This document shows positions 52,258 through 61,848 of a stretch of DNA of 64,000 nt, piece after piece. Numbering within the stretch: position 1 is the first letter of the stretch; each line of letters starts with the position of its first letter. The stretch is from assembly GCA_965247995.1 (NCBI GenBank), contig OZ252041.1, positions 1,426,001 to 1,490,000 of the forward strand. Reading direction: 5' to 3'. The DNA is from JASLZO01 sp965247995 (GTDB lineage Bacteria > Chloroflexota > Dehalococcoidia > UBA6926). The notes under the pieces are model-generated. The model was given only the letters and a program-made list of their open reading frames with translations. It had not been told where the DNA came from and made no database searches. A program made the translations under genes and the position numbers.

Positions 52258-52283
52258 ATGGCACGGGCTTGACCCCGTGCCAT
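52258..52283. other. Perfect 10-bp hairpin between two leftward genes
   Basis: ATGGCACGGG and CCCGTGCCAT surround a 6-base loop. No T run follows on either strand, so it is a weak terminator candidate for the alpha/beta hydrolase mRNA, or an mRNA boundary structure. Confidence 0.45.
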
Positions 52284-52312
52284 CGGACTCCTTCGCCCTC
52301 GCTTCCCGGCGG

Positions 52313-53152
52313 CTACACACCCAGGAAGGAACGCGTCGCCTCGATGAACTCCTTGGGTTTATCGACCGTGACCACGTGGCCGGCGCCTTCGACATCGATC
52401 CACCTCAGGTCTTTCGCCATGTGCTGCATCTTTTCGCGAAGAACGCCATCAAGCAGCGGGCTCTCGGCGCCTCGGACCTCGAGAATCGGGCACGGAATCA
52501 CCTCGAGGGCATGCCAATACCGGCGGATTAGATCTTGGTCCGTGCCGTCGCGCAACGGGCCCGCGGTCAGCGCGGGGTCGGCTTTGGCCACCCATTTTCC
52601 GTCGTCGCGACGACGGAATCGGTCGTTGAGATCCCGACGGAGCCGTTCGTCTGCGACCCAGGGATTGGTCTCGCGGGCAGAGCCCACGGCATCGTCCAGC
52701 GAATCGAATTCAGTCGGTGCCGGCCGACGGGATCCCCACTGACGTTGAGCCTCTTCGCTCGATTCCGGACCAATGTCGACAATGATGATTCGGTCGACTT
52801 TCTCCGGGTGGTCCGTCGTGTACAGGAGCGAGTTCCAGCCACCCATGGACAGACCGGAGAGGATGACTTTATCGAACCCCAGGGCGTCGATGAACGCGCC
52901 CAGGTCCTCGACGAAGCGGTCGCGCTCGTAGCCCGAGGACGCCCACTCGCTCTCGCCATGCCCCCGCTGGTCCACGGTGAGGACATGGAAGCGGCTGGAC
53001 ATCTCTTCGGCGAACTCATCCCAAATGTGGGCCTGTCCAGTGTGGCCGTGGAGGCAGATGAGTGGCATCGCGCCTTCGTTTCCGTAATCGAAATACCGAA
53101 GCCGGACGCCGTTGACGGTGACGTGTTTCTCTTGCGCGGTGACTGTGGTCAT
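52313..53152 (-). CDS. Alpha/beta hydrolase
   Basis: This 279-residue protein has CLHGHTGQAHIWDEFAEEM (oxyanion His-Gly), VDQRGHGESEW, the nucleophile elbow SGLSMGGWNSLLY (Ser in GLSMGG), Asp in VLRGAESPLLDGV-like RGAES and the catalytic His in EGAGHVVTVDKP. It is in the epoxide hydrolase/haloperoxidase-type branch; the substrate is unknown. Confidence 0.9.
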   Translation of the reverse strand: MTTVTAQEKHVTVNGVRLRYFDYGNEGAMPLICLHGHTGQAHIWDEFAEEMSSRFHVLTVDQRGHGESEWASSGYERDRFVEDLGAFIDALGFDKVILSGLSMGGWNSLLYTTDHPEKVDRIIIVDIGPESSEEAQRQWGSRRPAPTEFDSLDDAVGSARETNPWVADERLRRDLNDRFRRRDDGKWVAKADPALTAGPLRDGTDQDLIRRYWHALEVIPCPILEVRGAESPLLDGVLREKMQHMAKDLRWIDVEGAGHVVTVDKPKEFIEATRSFLGV

Positions 53153-53191
53153 GGATGTCCCTCCCCCTACGATCGATCCTTAGACGACCGT

Positions 53192-54349
53192 TCATTCTAC
53201 CGGGATGCTGTACAACCCCGTATCTGGAAAGAGATCGAGCCAGGCGAACCAGAACGACGGCGTGGTCGGAAACTGACGAAGCTGCTCACCGGTCAGCGGA
53301 CCGGCGATGGATAAGCCAGTCAGCACGTCCCAGGTGGACCCGGTTTCCTGGTCGGTCATCATGTTCTCGCCTGACCAATGGAAGTTCAGCGTATGTGTAC
53401 CGACGACCCGATCCCATACGGCGCCAGTCGCGGCGTCAGCGTTGAAGGTCACGACGATTCGCTCTTCTCCGGCCGTATCGTTCACGACGAGCCGGGTAGA
53501 CAGTTCCCGGTAGGGGTACGCCTTCTCGGCGCCCTCTAGCTGAAGGCCAATTACGAGCTCTTTACCGGGTAGCCGATTGTCCGGGATCGCGCGCCCGATG
53601 ACGCCCGACTGCGAGCCGCGATAGTACGAGGCATAGGTGTCGATGGGAAATCCAGCGCCCTTGTCGAGCACGAGCGTGTCAGGGTGAAGTTCCCGCCATG
53701 TATCCCAATCCATGACCTGCGATGGGATTAGCTTCAGCTGCGCACCGCGCATCGGACCCTCGATCGCCCGGCTGTACGCCTGTGGCCAGTACGATTCAGT
53801 CTGGTGGTCATACATGACCAGATTGTTCAGGATGAGCTTGCCGGAAACGCCGAACGTAAGCGTTCGGCCCCCCACCTCTCGGCCATACACGATGGCCGTG
53901 TAGCAGAGGGGTCACCAGGTGACCGCAATCGGTACACCTCCGACGACATCGTTGACGATCTCGTGCCGGCTCAGCTGATACGTGGAATATGCGCGTGCGT
54001 GGCCGTTGATCTCTAACCCAATCACTTGCTCGTCAGGAGCCAGGCGGTCACCCGATTCGGCCGCTGTCTGGAGCCGGGGGTTGATGATGGCCGCGATCCG
54101 ATCCCGGGGGACAATAGGGACCATCTCGAACACCCGGCCGGCAAGTGGATCTTTAGCTGATCCATCGTTTGTTTCGGCGGTTGAGAGCGTCACCTGCTGT
54201 GAACCTCCGCGCGGAACACAGATGGCTAGGGCAATAAACGCCAACGCACCAATAGCCAACAGGACCGGAAGGAAACCCCACCGGTGTGGCAAGTAGGCGC
54301 CGATTCCGGCGGCTTCTTGTGGTCGAGACGGTCGGTCGAGCCGGTTCAT
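53192..54349 (-). CDS. DUF3179 selenoprotein (in-frame TGA as selenocysteine)
   Basis: One continuous frame of 386 codons is interrupted only by TGA at 53912-53914. The TGA stands exactly where DUF3179 proteins have the first Cys of CPLC: VNDVVGGVPIAVTW, TGA, PLCYTAIVYGR. A SECIS-like hairpin follows. A single membrane helix is near the N-terminus (GFLPVLLAIGALAFIALAI), and the domain is on the outside. The TGA would give a UxxC redox motif. ATG 54349 is preferred; GTG 54388 is an alternative. The function of DUF3179 is unknown; thiol redox chemistry is inferred from the motif. Confidence 0.85.
53870..53914 (-). promoter_or_regulatory. bSECIS-like hairpin after the in-frame TGA
   Basis: Beginning right after the TGA, CCTCT pairs with AGAGG, and higher up GGCCAT pairs with ATGGCC around the loop CGTGT. 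The loop lies 21-25 bases after TGA, the usual range for bacterial SECIS elements read by SelB. Bulges between the stems contain U and A. Confidence 0.65.
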
Positions 54350-54498
54350 TCGCAAATCCAGCTTACGGACGCGGGTGGTGGTGTGCACCGCCGCCGACTC
54401 GAACGACGGAGCGGGTCCGGCGGGGCGACCGCTGCTATACTGAGGTACGCCGAAGTCCCCGCTATTGGATGCCGTGCAGTTGTCCCCGAAGGGCAGAG

Positions 54499-55896
54499 GT
54501 GGATCAGACGATACATGACGCGTGCGGCGTCGTTGGGGTCTTCCTTCCGGAAGGCGACGCTGCGCGCGTAACTTCCTTCGGGATCTTCTCGCTGCAACAT
54601 CGCGGCCAAGAGAGTGCTGGCATTGCGACCGTCGAGACCGACGGTACCTTCCATCACCATAAGGGGTTGGGGTTGGTATCGCGGGTCATCGATGAGGACG
54701 TGCTCGCGCGTCTCCCCGGCCCCTCTGCAATCGGCCACAATCGGTACTCGACAATGGGGTCGAATACTGTCGCGAACGCTCAACCCATCCGCGCATCTGG
54801 CCCAGGCGGAGAGCTGTATCTCGCCCACAACGGGAACGTGGTCAACGCGGAGCCCCTCCGGCGAGAGTTGCTCGACCTCGGGGTCCGCTTCGAGGGCTCA
54901 ACCGATTCGGAAGTAATCGCCTACCTCATCGCGAATGCACCTGGCGACCGTTGGGAGGAGCGCATCGCGGCAGCGATGCGGCGAATGGAGGGAGCGTACA
55001 GCCTGACGATCATTACCCAGGAAGCAATCTATGCGGTCCGCGACCCTCAAGGGTTCCGTCCGCTGTGCTACGGGAGTTTGGACGGTGGTTGGATGGTGGC
55101 CTCCGAGACATGCGCGCTGGAGAATGTGGGGGCACAGTTCGAGCGAGATGTCGAACCGGGTGAGATCGTGCGAATCGCCGCGGATGGCGTGACGAGCACA
55201 ATTGGCCGGTCCGGGCGGCGCTCGCTTTGTGTCTTCGAGTACATCTATTTCTCGCGGCCCGACAGCCACTTAAGCGGCGAACGTGTCTACCTGACCCGGG
55301 AGGCGATGGGAGCACAGTTGGCACGCCGGCATCCGGTCGATGTGGACCTGGTGACCGCCATCCCTGATTCCGCGATCGCGGCTGGCATTGGCTACGCGCG
55401 CGAAGCGGGTATCCCGTTCACCGAGACGATGGTCAAGAACCGCTACGTTGGCCGGACGTTCATTCAACCGGACCAGCGATTGCGAGACGAGGGCGTGCGC
55501 CTGAAGTTCACGCCGCTCACTGAAGTCATCGAAGGGAAACGGCTGGTGGTCGTGGACGATTCGATCGTGCGCGGCACCACGACGGAGCGCGTCATCAACT
55601 TCCTGCGTTCCGCGGGTGCGGCCGAGGTGCATCTTCGCGTCTGTGCACCGCCTATCAAGTATCCGTGTCACTACGGGATCGACATGCCCAGCCGCGCCGA
55701 GTTGATCGCATCCAATCGGAGCATTGAAGAAACGCGGGAGGTTTTGGGAGTAGACAGCTTGGGGTACCTCGATACGACCGGCCTCTACACAGCGATCGGG
55801 CAGGAAGGGCCTGGGTTCTGCGATGCCTGTTTCACGGGCGAGTATCCGGTGCCGGTCCAACTCGAGCTGGATAAGTTCGTTCTCGAGCGGATGTAA
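54499..55896 (+). CDS. purF: Amidophosphoribosyltransferase
   Basis: The GTG at 54499 after GGGCAGAG gives 465 residues. A nine-residue lead MDQTIHDAC places the nucleophile Cys of the glutamine amidotransferase (CGVVGVF) after a short propeptide, as in Bacillus PurF. The C-terminal phosphoribosyltransferase motif is VVVDDSIVRGTTTERV. Cys in VCAPPIKYPCHYG and GFCDACFTGEYP fit the 4Fe-4S cluster type. It makes phosphoribosylamine, the first purine step. A TATACT lies near 54,436 upstream, without a clear -35. Confidence 0.96.
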   Translation: MDQTIHDACGVVGVFLPEGDAARVTSFGIFSLQHRGQESAGIATVETDGTFHHHKGLGLVSRVIDEDVLARLPGPSAIGHNRYSTMGSNTVANAQPIRASGPGGELYLAHNGNVVNAEPLRRELLDLGVRFEGSTDSEVIAYLIANAPGDRWEERIAAAMRRMEGAYSLTIITQEAIYAVRDPQGFRPLCYGSLDGGWMVASETCALENVGAQFERDVEPGEIVRIAADGVTSTIGRSGRRSLCVFEYIYFSRPDSHLSGERVYLTREAMGAQLARRHPVDVDLVTAIPDSAIAAGIGYAREAGIPFTETMVKNRYVGRTFIQPDQRLRDEGVRLKFTPLTEVIEGKRLVVVDDSIVRGTTTERVINFLRSAGAAEVHLRVCAPPIKYPCHYGIDMPSRAELIASNRSIEETREVLGVDSLGYLDTTGLYTAIGQEGPGFCDACFTGEYPVPVQLELDKFVLERM

Positions 55897-56928
55897 GTGG
55901 CAAGACCTGCCTCGTCTGGCAGCACATACGCCGATGCCGGCGTTGACATCGCGAAAGGCGATGACATCGTCCGCGCGATCGCTCCAGTCGTACGCCGGAC
56001 CTTCACGAACGGCGTTTTGGGGGATATCGGCGGGTTCGGCAGCCTTTTCAAACTGCAGGACTATCAGGAGCCCGTGCTCGTTGCGTCCGCTGATGGCGTC
56101 GGCACGAAACTGAGGCTTGCGGTCGCTGCGAAGTCCTACCGAAGCGCGGGAGCGGACATCGTGAACCACAGCATTAACGATGTGTGGGTGCAGGGCGCCG
56201 ATCCCCTCTTCTTTCTCGACTACGTTGGAGCCGGCAGGTTGGATCAGGATGCCGTCGTCGGGCTCGTGCAGGGCATGGCCGACGCCTGCACGGACGCCGG
56301 GTGTGCGTTGATCGGTGGGGAAACCGCGGAGATGCCAAGCGTGTACAAGGAAGGCGACTACGACGTCGTCGGTTTCCTTGTCGGAGCCGTGGAGCGGTAC
56401 CACCTGGTCGACGGGTCAGGGATACGGTCCGGGGACGTGTTGGTTGGCCTCCCCTCGAGTGGGTTGCACACGAACGGCTATTCCTTGGCGCGCCAGGCGT
56501 TCGGGCTCGATGAGAATCCTGGCATGCTCGATAGGTACATTGACGAGCTCGGATCGACGCTGGGAGAGGCCCTGCTGGCGGTACATCGCCCGTACTACCA
56601 CCCCCTGAAACCCGTACGGCCGATGCTGCGAGGGATGGCCCACATTACTGGCGGCGGGATCATTGGGAACCTCCCGCGCATGTTGCCTGCGTCTCTCCGA
56701 GCGGTCGTCAGACGCGACTCTTGGGAAGTACCCCCGCTCTTCACGTTGATCCAAGCGGAGGGTGCCATCGACACACAAGAAATGTACCGCGTGTTCAACA
56801 TGGGCATCGGATTCGTCGCCTCCGTCCGTCCCGCGGATGTCGACACCGTGGTCGCTGCTGGTAGCGGCCTTGTCATTGGCGAGGTGCTGGATCGCGGAGT
56901 GGGACAGGACGCTTTGACCCTCGCATGA
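55897..56928 (+). CDS. purM: Phosphoribosylformylglycinamidine cyclo-ligase (AIR synthetase)
   Basis: This 343-residue protein starts at GTG directly after the purF stop. Signatures are TYADAGVDIAKGDDIV, the ATP-binding VLVASADGVGTKLRLA, VNHSINDVWVQGADPLFFLDY and LIGGETAEMPSVYKEGDYDVVGF. It closes the imidazole ring to AIR. It is the second gene of the purF-purM-purH operon. Confidence 0.96.
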   Translation: MARPASSGSTYADAGVDIAKGDDIVRAIAPVVRRTFTNGVLGDIGGFGSLFKLQDYQEPVLVASADGVGTKLRLAVAAKSYRSAGADIVNHSINDVWVQGADPLFFLDYVGAGRLDQDAVVGLVQGMADACTDAGCALIGGETAEMPSVYKEGDYDVVGFLVGAVERYHLVDGSGIRSGDVLVGLPSSGLHTNGYSLARQAFGLDENPGMLDRYIDELGSTLGEALLAVHRPYYHPLKPVRPMLRGMAHITGGGIIGNLPRMLPASLRAVVRRDSWEVPPLFTLIQAEGAIDTQEMYRVFNMGIGFVASVRPADVDTVVAAGSGLVIGEVLDRGVGQDALTLA

Positions 56929-56993
56929 ACCGTGCGGATCTCTAACGTCGAAGGATGTCGCGACCGGCCAAATGAGTTCGGACGGAGGGCAGC

Positions 56994-58559
56994 GTGACGT
57001 TCCGTGCGCTCATGAGCGTCTCCGACAAGGCTGGGATGTCTGACCTGGCAGCTGGTCTGGTCGACCTGGGTTGGGAGGTCTACGCCTCGGGAGGGACGCT
57101 GCGGGCGCTCCATGATGCTGGGATAGAGGCTGTGTCAGTCGAAACGCTGACGGGGTCGCCCGAAATGTTCGACGGCCGCGTAAAGACACTCCATCCCAAG
57201 ATCCACGGCGGGATTCTGGCCCGACGAGGCGACCCGGACCACATCCGCCAGATCGAGGAATTCGAGATCCCAACAATCGACCTCGTCGCTGTGAACCTAT
57301 ATCCCTTCGTAGAAACGGTATCCGGGGCTCGAGAAATCGGCCTAGACGAGGCGCTTGAGCAAATCGATATCGGTGGCCCGACACTTCTGCGGTCAGCCGC
57401 GAAGAACTTCCCTTCCGTCGTCGTGCTGTCTGACCCCGAGGACTACACGGACGTGATCGATGCACTCAAGCGCGGTGTGGTTCCGTTGATGGAGAGACGG
57501 CGACTCGCCCGAAAGGCGTTCCGTCATGTCGCGTTGTATGACACCGCGGTCGCGCAGTTTCTTGGGCGCGATTTGGATCTTGCTGGCATGGATGACGACA
57601 CACTCGAGCTTGGACCGGAAGGCACAATTGCATTCGCTCGAACCCAGGAGATGCGGTACGGGGAGAACCCGCACCAAGTCGCAGCGCTGTATCGCAACAT
57701 TGACGTGAATCGCGCGGGTCCCGAGGGAGTCCTAGCTGGGAAACAGCTGCACGGGCGGGAGATGTCGTATAACAACGTGCTCGACGCGGACGCCGCGTGG
57801 GCCGTAGTCTGCGACTTTTCCGTGGCCCCGACCGTTGCTGTCATCAAACACGGGAATCCGTGCGGACTCGCGTCGAGGTCGACGCTTGACGCCGCCTACG
57901 CGGCCGCGTTGGCGGGAGACCCCGCCTCAGCGTATGGCGGAATCGTGGCAGCAAACAAACCCATTGATCTTGCCACCGCCAATTCAATAAGCGACACATT
58001 CTTCGAAATCGTCTTGGCGCCGTCGTTCAATGAAGATGCCCTTTCCGTCTTGGAGAAGAAACGGAACGTCCGGCTCTTAGCAATGGGCGACGCGACGCCA
58101 GGTGGCCCAACCCTGGATGTCCGGACGGTACGCGGCGGTTTCCTGGTTCAATCCGCTGATCGCGGGGAAGCAGGCGAATGGAAGACCGTCACGAGGCGCG
58201 AGCCCTCGGGCGCGGAGCTTGAGGACCTGCGCTTCGCCTGGCAAGCGGCGAGGCATGTGAAGTCGAACGCGATCGTCATCGCAAAAGATCAGACGCTACT
58301 CGGCATGGGGGCAGGCCAACCGAATCGGCTCGTCAGTGTTGCCTTGGCGATTGAGCTTGCTGGCGAATCAGCGCGTGGTGCTGTTCTCGCATCCGACGCA
58401 TTCTTCCCGTTCGCCGACGGTCTGCAAAAGGCGTTGAAAGCGGGTGTTGTGGCAGCGGTACAGCCTGGAGGTTCCATACGCGACCAGGAAGTGATCGATG
58501 CGGCAGACGAAGCCGGCGCGGCCATGGCCTTCACAGGGATTCGCCATTTTCGGCACTGA
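56994..58559 (+). CDS. purH: Bifunctional AICAR transformylase / IMP cyclohydrolase
   Basis: This 521-residue GTG-started protein has the N-terminal MGS-like IMP cyclohydrolase part (RALMSVSDKAGMSDLAAGL, VKTLHPKIHGGILARRGDPDH). The C-terminal transformylase has RYGENPHQVAALY, IKHGNPCGLA and the conserved EAGAAMAFTGIRHFRH end. It carries out the last two steps of IMP synthesis. A gap of 65 bases separates it from purM. Confidence 0.96.
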   Translation: MTFRALMSVSDKAGMSDLAAGLVDLGWEVYASGGTLRALHDAGIEAVSVETLTGSPEMFDGRVKTLHPKIHGGILARRGDPDHIRQIEEFEIPTIDLVAVNLYPFVETVSGAREIGLDEALEQIDIGGPTLLRSAAKNFPSVVVLSDPEDYTDVIDALKRGVVPLMERRRLARKAFRHVALYDTAVAQFLGRDLDLAGMDDDTLELGPEGTIAFARTQEMRYGENPHQVAALYRNIDVNRAGPEGVLAGKQLHGREMSYNNVLDADAAWAVVCDFSVAPTVAVIKHGNPCGLASRSTLDAAYAAALAGDPASAYGGIVAANKPIDLATANSISDTFFEIVLAPSFNEDALSVLEKKRNVRLLAMGDATPGGPTLDVRTVRGGFLVQSADRGEAGEWKTVTRREPSGAELEDLRFAWQAARHVKSNAIVIAKDQTLLGMGAGQPNRLVSVALAIELAGESARGAVLASDAFFPFADGLQKALKAGVVAAVQPGGSIRDQEVIDAADEAGAAMAFTGIRHFRH

Positions 58560-58560
58560 T

Positions 58561-59640
58561 TTGCAGACGGACGTCGTACGTCGGATCAACCTCTTGCCTG
58601 AGATCGTTGCCGCGCTTCCTAGCGGTGAACGGGACCGGTTCGAATCGATCTACGACGTGAAACGGGTCGAAGCGGAGTTGAGATTGCCCGCCCCCATGGC
58701 TGAGCCGGTACGCCGACAGTTCGGCGACCTCGAGAAGATTCTGAACCAGACCGTGGTTTCAGTCACCAACCGGTGGACGCTCGAAGCGACATCATTTAAC
58801 GGCCTCCGCGCGCTGCGCCCGATGCCAACGCGTGCGTCACGCGACACGGTTCAGTCGGAGACCGATCCTTTCCGGGATCCAGAGGCATACACTCCGGATA
58901 ACGTGCTCGGTCGGGTCCGAGGGCGGCGGTGTGCGACTGCGGCCAATCTCGCGGCCGCCGATGCTTGGCATGCTGTGGTCGTTTTCGATGAGCCCGATTC
59001 GTTAGTGTTCGATGCCGATGACGTCGTTGACTATCTGTCGACGGGTCTGGAGTGGGGGCGGCGAGCCCATGCGCATGACTCGACCGCCGTACATCCATCC
59101 CTATTCTGGAACGCGAATCCCCGGGCAGGCGCATCGATCAGGCACGGCCACGCGCAAGTAATCATGCGGTCTGATCCTCCTTTGGCGCGGATCGAGACCC
59201 AGCGGGCAGCGGCCGAGCGGTACTGGACCGAATGCGGTAAGGACTACTTTCATGACCTGGCGGCCACGCACGCGTCTCTGGGTCTGTTGATGGCCGTCGG
59301 AGAGTCCAGCGTTGCTCCACACCTGACGCCGATCAAGGAACGCGAAGTCCTCGTGGTCGGCCCGGAGTTGAACGAGGCCTTCTTCGAAACGGTCGGAAGA
59401 ACGCTCGTCGCCTTCCGGGATCAGTTCGAAGTCCAAGCGTTCAACCTTGCCGTATTCGGCCCACCCATCACAGGCCCAAACCTCGCCGGATGGGAACGGT
59501 TCCCGGCGGTCGCCCGTTTAGTCGACCGAGGGACGGCCGAAACTCGTTCGAGCGACTTCGCGGGGATGGAGCTCTACGGACAAAGCGTGGTGAGCTCGGA
59601 CCCATTCGAGGTCGCCGCGGTTCTAGGCCAAGCGCTGTAG
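58561..59640 (+). CDS. HIT/GalT-superfamily protein
   Basis: The TTG at 58561, one base after the purH stop, gives 359 residues; the frame overlaps purH if extended. The key motif is SIRHGHAQVIM (HxHxQ), the nucleotidyl-transferring histidine triad seen in galactose-1-phosphate uridylyltransferase and HIT hydrolases; FWNANPRAGASIRHGHAQV is the typical context. N-terminal residues are unlike GalT. It probably transfers or hydrolyses a nucleotide or sugar phosphate. The direct link to purH and the glycosyltransferase is the only context. Confidence 0.7.
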   Translation: MQTDVVRRINLLPEIVAALPSGERDRFESIYDVKRVEAELRLPAPMAEPVRRQFGDLEKILNQTVVSVTNRWTLEATSFNGLRALRPMPTRASRDTVQSETDPFRDPEAYTPDNVLGRVRGRRCATAANLAAADAWHAVVVFDEPDSLVFDADDVVDYLSTGLEWGRRAHAHDSTAVHPSLFWNANPRAGASIRHGHAQVIMRSDPPLARIETQRAAAERYWTECGKDYFHDLAATHASLGLLMAVGESSVAPHLTPIKEREVLVVGPELNEAFFETVGRTLVAFRDQFEVQAFNLAVFGPPITGPNLAGWERFPAVARLVDRGTAETRSSDFAGMELYGQSVVSSDPFEVAAVLGQAL

Positions 59641-59657
59641 GTCCCGCGGCATCTCAC

Positions 59658-60386
59658 ATGGCTACATCGGTGGATATCGTGATCCCCGTCTACAACGAGG
59701 AACACTCGCTCCCCGTGTGTATCGAGAGGCTTGTCCCGCTCTGTACGGAAGCGCTGGACGAATATGCATGGCGCATCGTCGTAGCGGATAATGGATCGAC
59801 GGACCGTACACTGCACGCGGCGGAAGAATTGACGGCCCAGTATGGAGCATGCATGCGCGTGGTCCATCTGGACGCGAAGGGGCGCGGACGGGCGCTCAAG
59901 CGGGCTTGGGCTGAGAGCGACGCCGACGTTCGCATGTACATGGACGTGGACCTATCCACAGACCTCGTTCATTTGCGGCCTCTGGTCGACGCGGTCCGGC
60001 ACGGGAGCGCCGTGGCGACGGGGTCCAGACTGAAGCGCGGCGCGCGTACCACCCGATCGCCGAAGCGCGAGGTCATATCCCGGATCTATAACCTGCTTAT
60101 TCGCGGGCTCTTCTGGAGTTCGTTCACCGACGCGCAGTGTGGTTTCAAGGCAGTAAGCCGCACGGCGGCCGAGGACCTCCTCCCGCTCGTCCGGGACAAC
60201 GACTGGTTCTTCGACACCGAGTTATTACTTCTAGCGGAGCGGAACGGGTACCCGATCACCGACATTCCCGTTCGATGGGAGGAGGACACGGACACCCGGG
60301 TGCGGGTAATGCGCACTGCGATTGAAGATCTGAGGGGCCTCGCTCGACTCCGAGTCCGCGGCATCCCGCGGGTTCGTCACGGATAG
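59658..60386 (+). CDS. Family 2 glycosyltransferase
   Basis: This 242-residue protein has VDIVIPVYNEEHSLP, VVADNGSTDRTLHAAEEL, MDVDLSTDLVHL (DxD) and FTDAQCGFKAVSRTAAEDLL, then DTELLLLAERNGYPITDIPVRW. It is the same GT2 subtype as 40034-40768 (both Alg5/DPM-like) and probably a paralogue. The product is a polyprenyl-phosphate sugar or a cell-envelope glycan precursor. Confidence 0.9.
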   Translation: MATSVDIVIPVYNEEHSLPVCIERLVPLCTEALDEYAWRIVVADNGSTDRTLHAAEELTAQYGACMRVVHLDAKGRGRALKRAWAESDADVRMYMDVDLSTDLVHLRPLVDAVRHGSAVATGSRLKRGARTTRSPKREVISRIYNLLIRGLFWSSFTDAQCGFKAVSRTAAEDLLPLVRDNDWFFDTELLLLAERNGYPITDIPVRWEEDTDTRVRVMRTAIEDLRGLARLRVRGIPRVRHG

Positions 60387-60394
60387 TTCGGGAT

Positions 60395-60703
60395 TCAGTT
60401 GCTGAAGCCGGGAAGGAACGGAATGAACGTGCTCCCGACCACCGCGAATGCGAGCAGTGCCATGATCGCGATGCTCAGCAGTTGAAACTTCGTGAGCGGC
60501 GTCCCGCCCCGGCGCCGGGACCGAGATCTGCGCGACTGCGGTGCGCGGGCTCCCTGTTGCGCTCTGGAGCGGACCTCCGCGCTCTGTTCCCGTTCTTGGG
60601 TCCTTAACCGCTCGAGAAACCCTTTGCGTTGCGGTTGGCTTTGAGAACCTGGAGGTCCGGACCGCGGGGTCTGGCGGGGTGGATTCGAGCGACGTCTACT
60701 CAT
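60395..60703 (-). CDS. Small basic protein with C-terminal membrane helix
   Basis: This 102-residue protein is Arg/Ser/Pro/Gln-rich and disordered over its first 70 residues and ends in one hydrophobic helix (FQLLSIAIMALLAFAVVGSTFIPF). It may anchor an RNA- or envelope-associated complex. It is the last gene after tilS in the leftward operon. The family is not recognised. Confidence 0.6.
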   Translation of the reverse strand: MSRRRSNPPRQTPRSGPPGSQSQPQRKGFLERLRTQEREQSAEVRSRAQQGARAPQSRRSRSRRRGGTPLTKFQLLSIAIMALLAFAVVGSTFIPFLPGFSN

Positions 60704-60723
60704 AAGGGCATACTACCCCCTTC

Positions 60724-61836
60724 TCAATCCGCGGTTGTAGTACGTTTCGATCGCTGGCCGCTCATGCGAGATGGCTCTGGGGTTTCGTCGGCGACGAACG
60801 TGATCCCATCTCGGGCCCGCGAAACACGTACGCCGCGTGCCAAATCGATCGACCCCTTGCGTGCACGCAGGAGCCCGTCGATTGCTCCTAAGTGTCGGGA
60901 GCCGAACCCTTCCCTCGTGCCTGTCACCGTTTCAAGCGCTTTCGCGTAGGCCAACGTCCGGGTGAGCTTCGGGATTGCTGGATCCGAGAGAGCGGCGGCC
61001 GATAGGTGGACCGACGTGACCCGGCCGGAAACTTCCGAGATGTCGGATGCGGCATGCCACAACCGATCCACGAAGAAAGCTAGCGCCGACTCGGCTTCCG
61101 CCACGGCGGACGCACCTCTCAGTAATCCGGCGGATGACCCCGATCGGAGCTTCTCCATTAGCGGGACGAGCTCGTTGCGCACGCGGTTGCGTAAGTGTCG
61201 CGGGTCGTTGTTTGATAGATCCGATCGTGGGCGGAGCCGACGAGTCCGAAGGTAGCGCGCAATTTCGGTCCTGCGGACATTCAACAACGGCCTTACTACC
61301 TGAACGGGCGGTGGCTCGGGTTCGCCCGGTACCGGAGGAAACGCTGCGACCGGAGTCATTCCCGAAACGCCTCGGACCCCCGCGCCGCGCATCAGATTCA
61401 TCAAGACAGTCTCTACCTGGTCGTCGGCCGTATGCGCCACCAGAAGCGTGACTGCTCCCGTCTCACGGGCCACGGCGGCGAAGGCCCCATAGCGGGCGTG
61501 TCGCGCAGCGACCTCAAGCGACGCGCGCTTGGGCCGGGATCGGTAGCGGTCGACCTCGGCCCGGAGGATGGTCACCGCGATGTCAAACCTTCGGGCCAAC
61601 CTCTGGACATAGGCGGCGTCGGACCGCGAGTCGTTGCCTCGTAGCCCATGGTTGACATGGACGACATGCAACGGAAACTCCCCACGGTCTCGAACGGCGA
61701 CACATGCCGCGAGCAGCGCGACCGAGTCCGGCCCCCCCGATACGCCCACCAACAACGGGTTGCCTGAAGGAATAATTCCCTGACTCGCCAGGAATCGGAG
61801 GATCTGTCGTTCGAAGGGGTCGAAAGCCGGCGACAT
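60724..61836 (-). CDS. tilS: tRNA(Ile)-lysidine synthetase
   Basis: This 370-residue protein has the ATP-pyrophosphatase P-loop GVSGGPDSVALL near residue 30, VHVNHGLRGNDSRSDAAYV and VAHTADDQVETVLMNLMRGAGVRG, all typical of TilS. The C-terminal half holds RSDLSNNDPRHLRNRVRNELVPLM. It modifies C34 of tRNA-Ile(CAU) to lysidine. The C-terminal domain is reduced relative to E. coli TilS. Confidence 0.95.
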   Translation of the reverse strand: MSPAFDPFERQILRFLASQGIIPSGNPLLVGVSGGPDSVALLAACVAVRDRGEFPLHVVHVNHGLRGNDSRSDAAYVQRLARRFDIAVTILRAEVDRYRSRPKRASLEVAARHARYGAFAAVARETGAVTLLVAHTADDQVETVLMNLMRGAGVRGVSGMTPVAAFPPVPGEPEPPPVQVVRPLLNVRRTEIARYLRTRRLRPRSDLSNNDPRHLRNRVRNELVPLMEKLRSGSSAGLLRGASAVAEAESALAFFVDRLWHAASDISEVSGRVTSVHLSAAALSDPAIPKLTRTLAYAKALETVTGTREGFGSRHLGAIDGLLRARKGSIDLARGVRVSRARDGITFVADETPEPSRMSGQRSKRTTTAD

Positions 61837-61848
61837 GGGGACTGTAGG

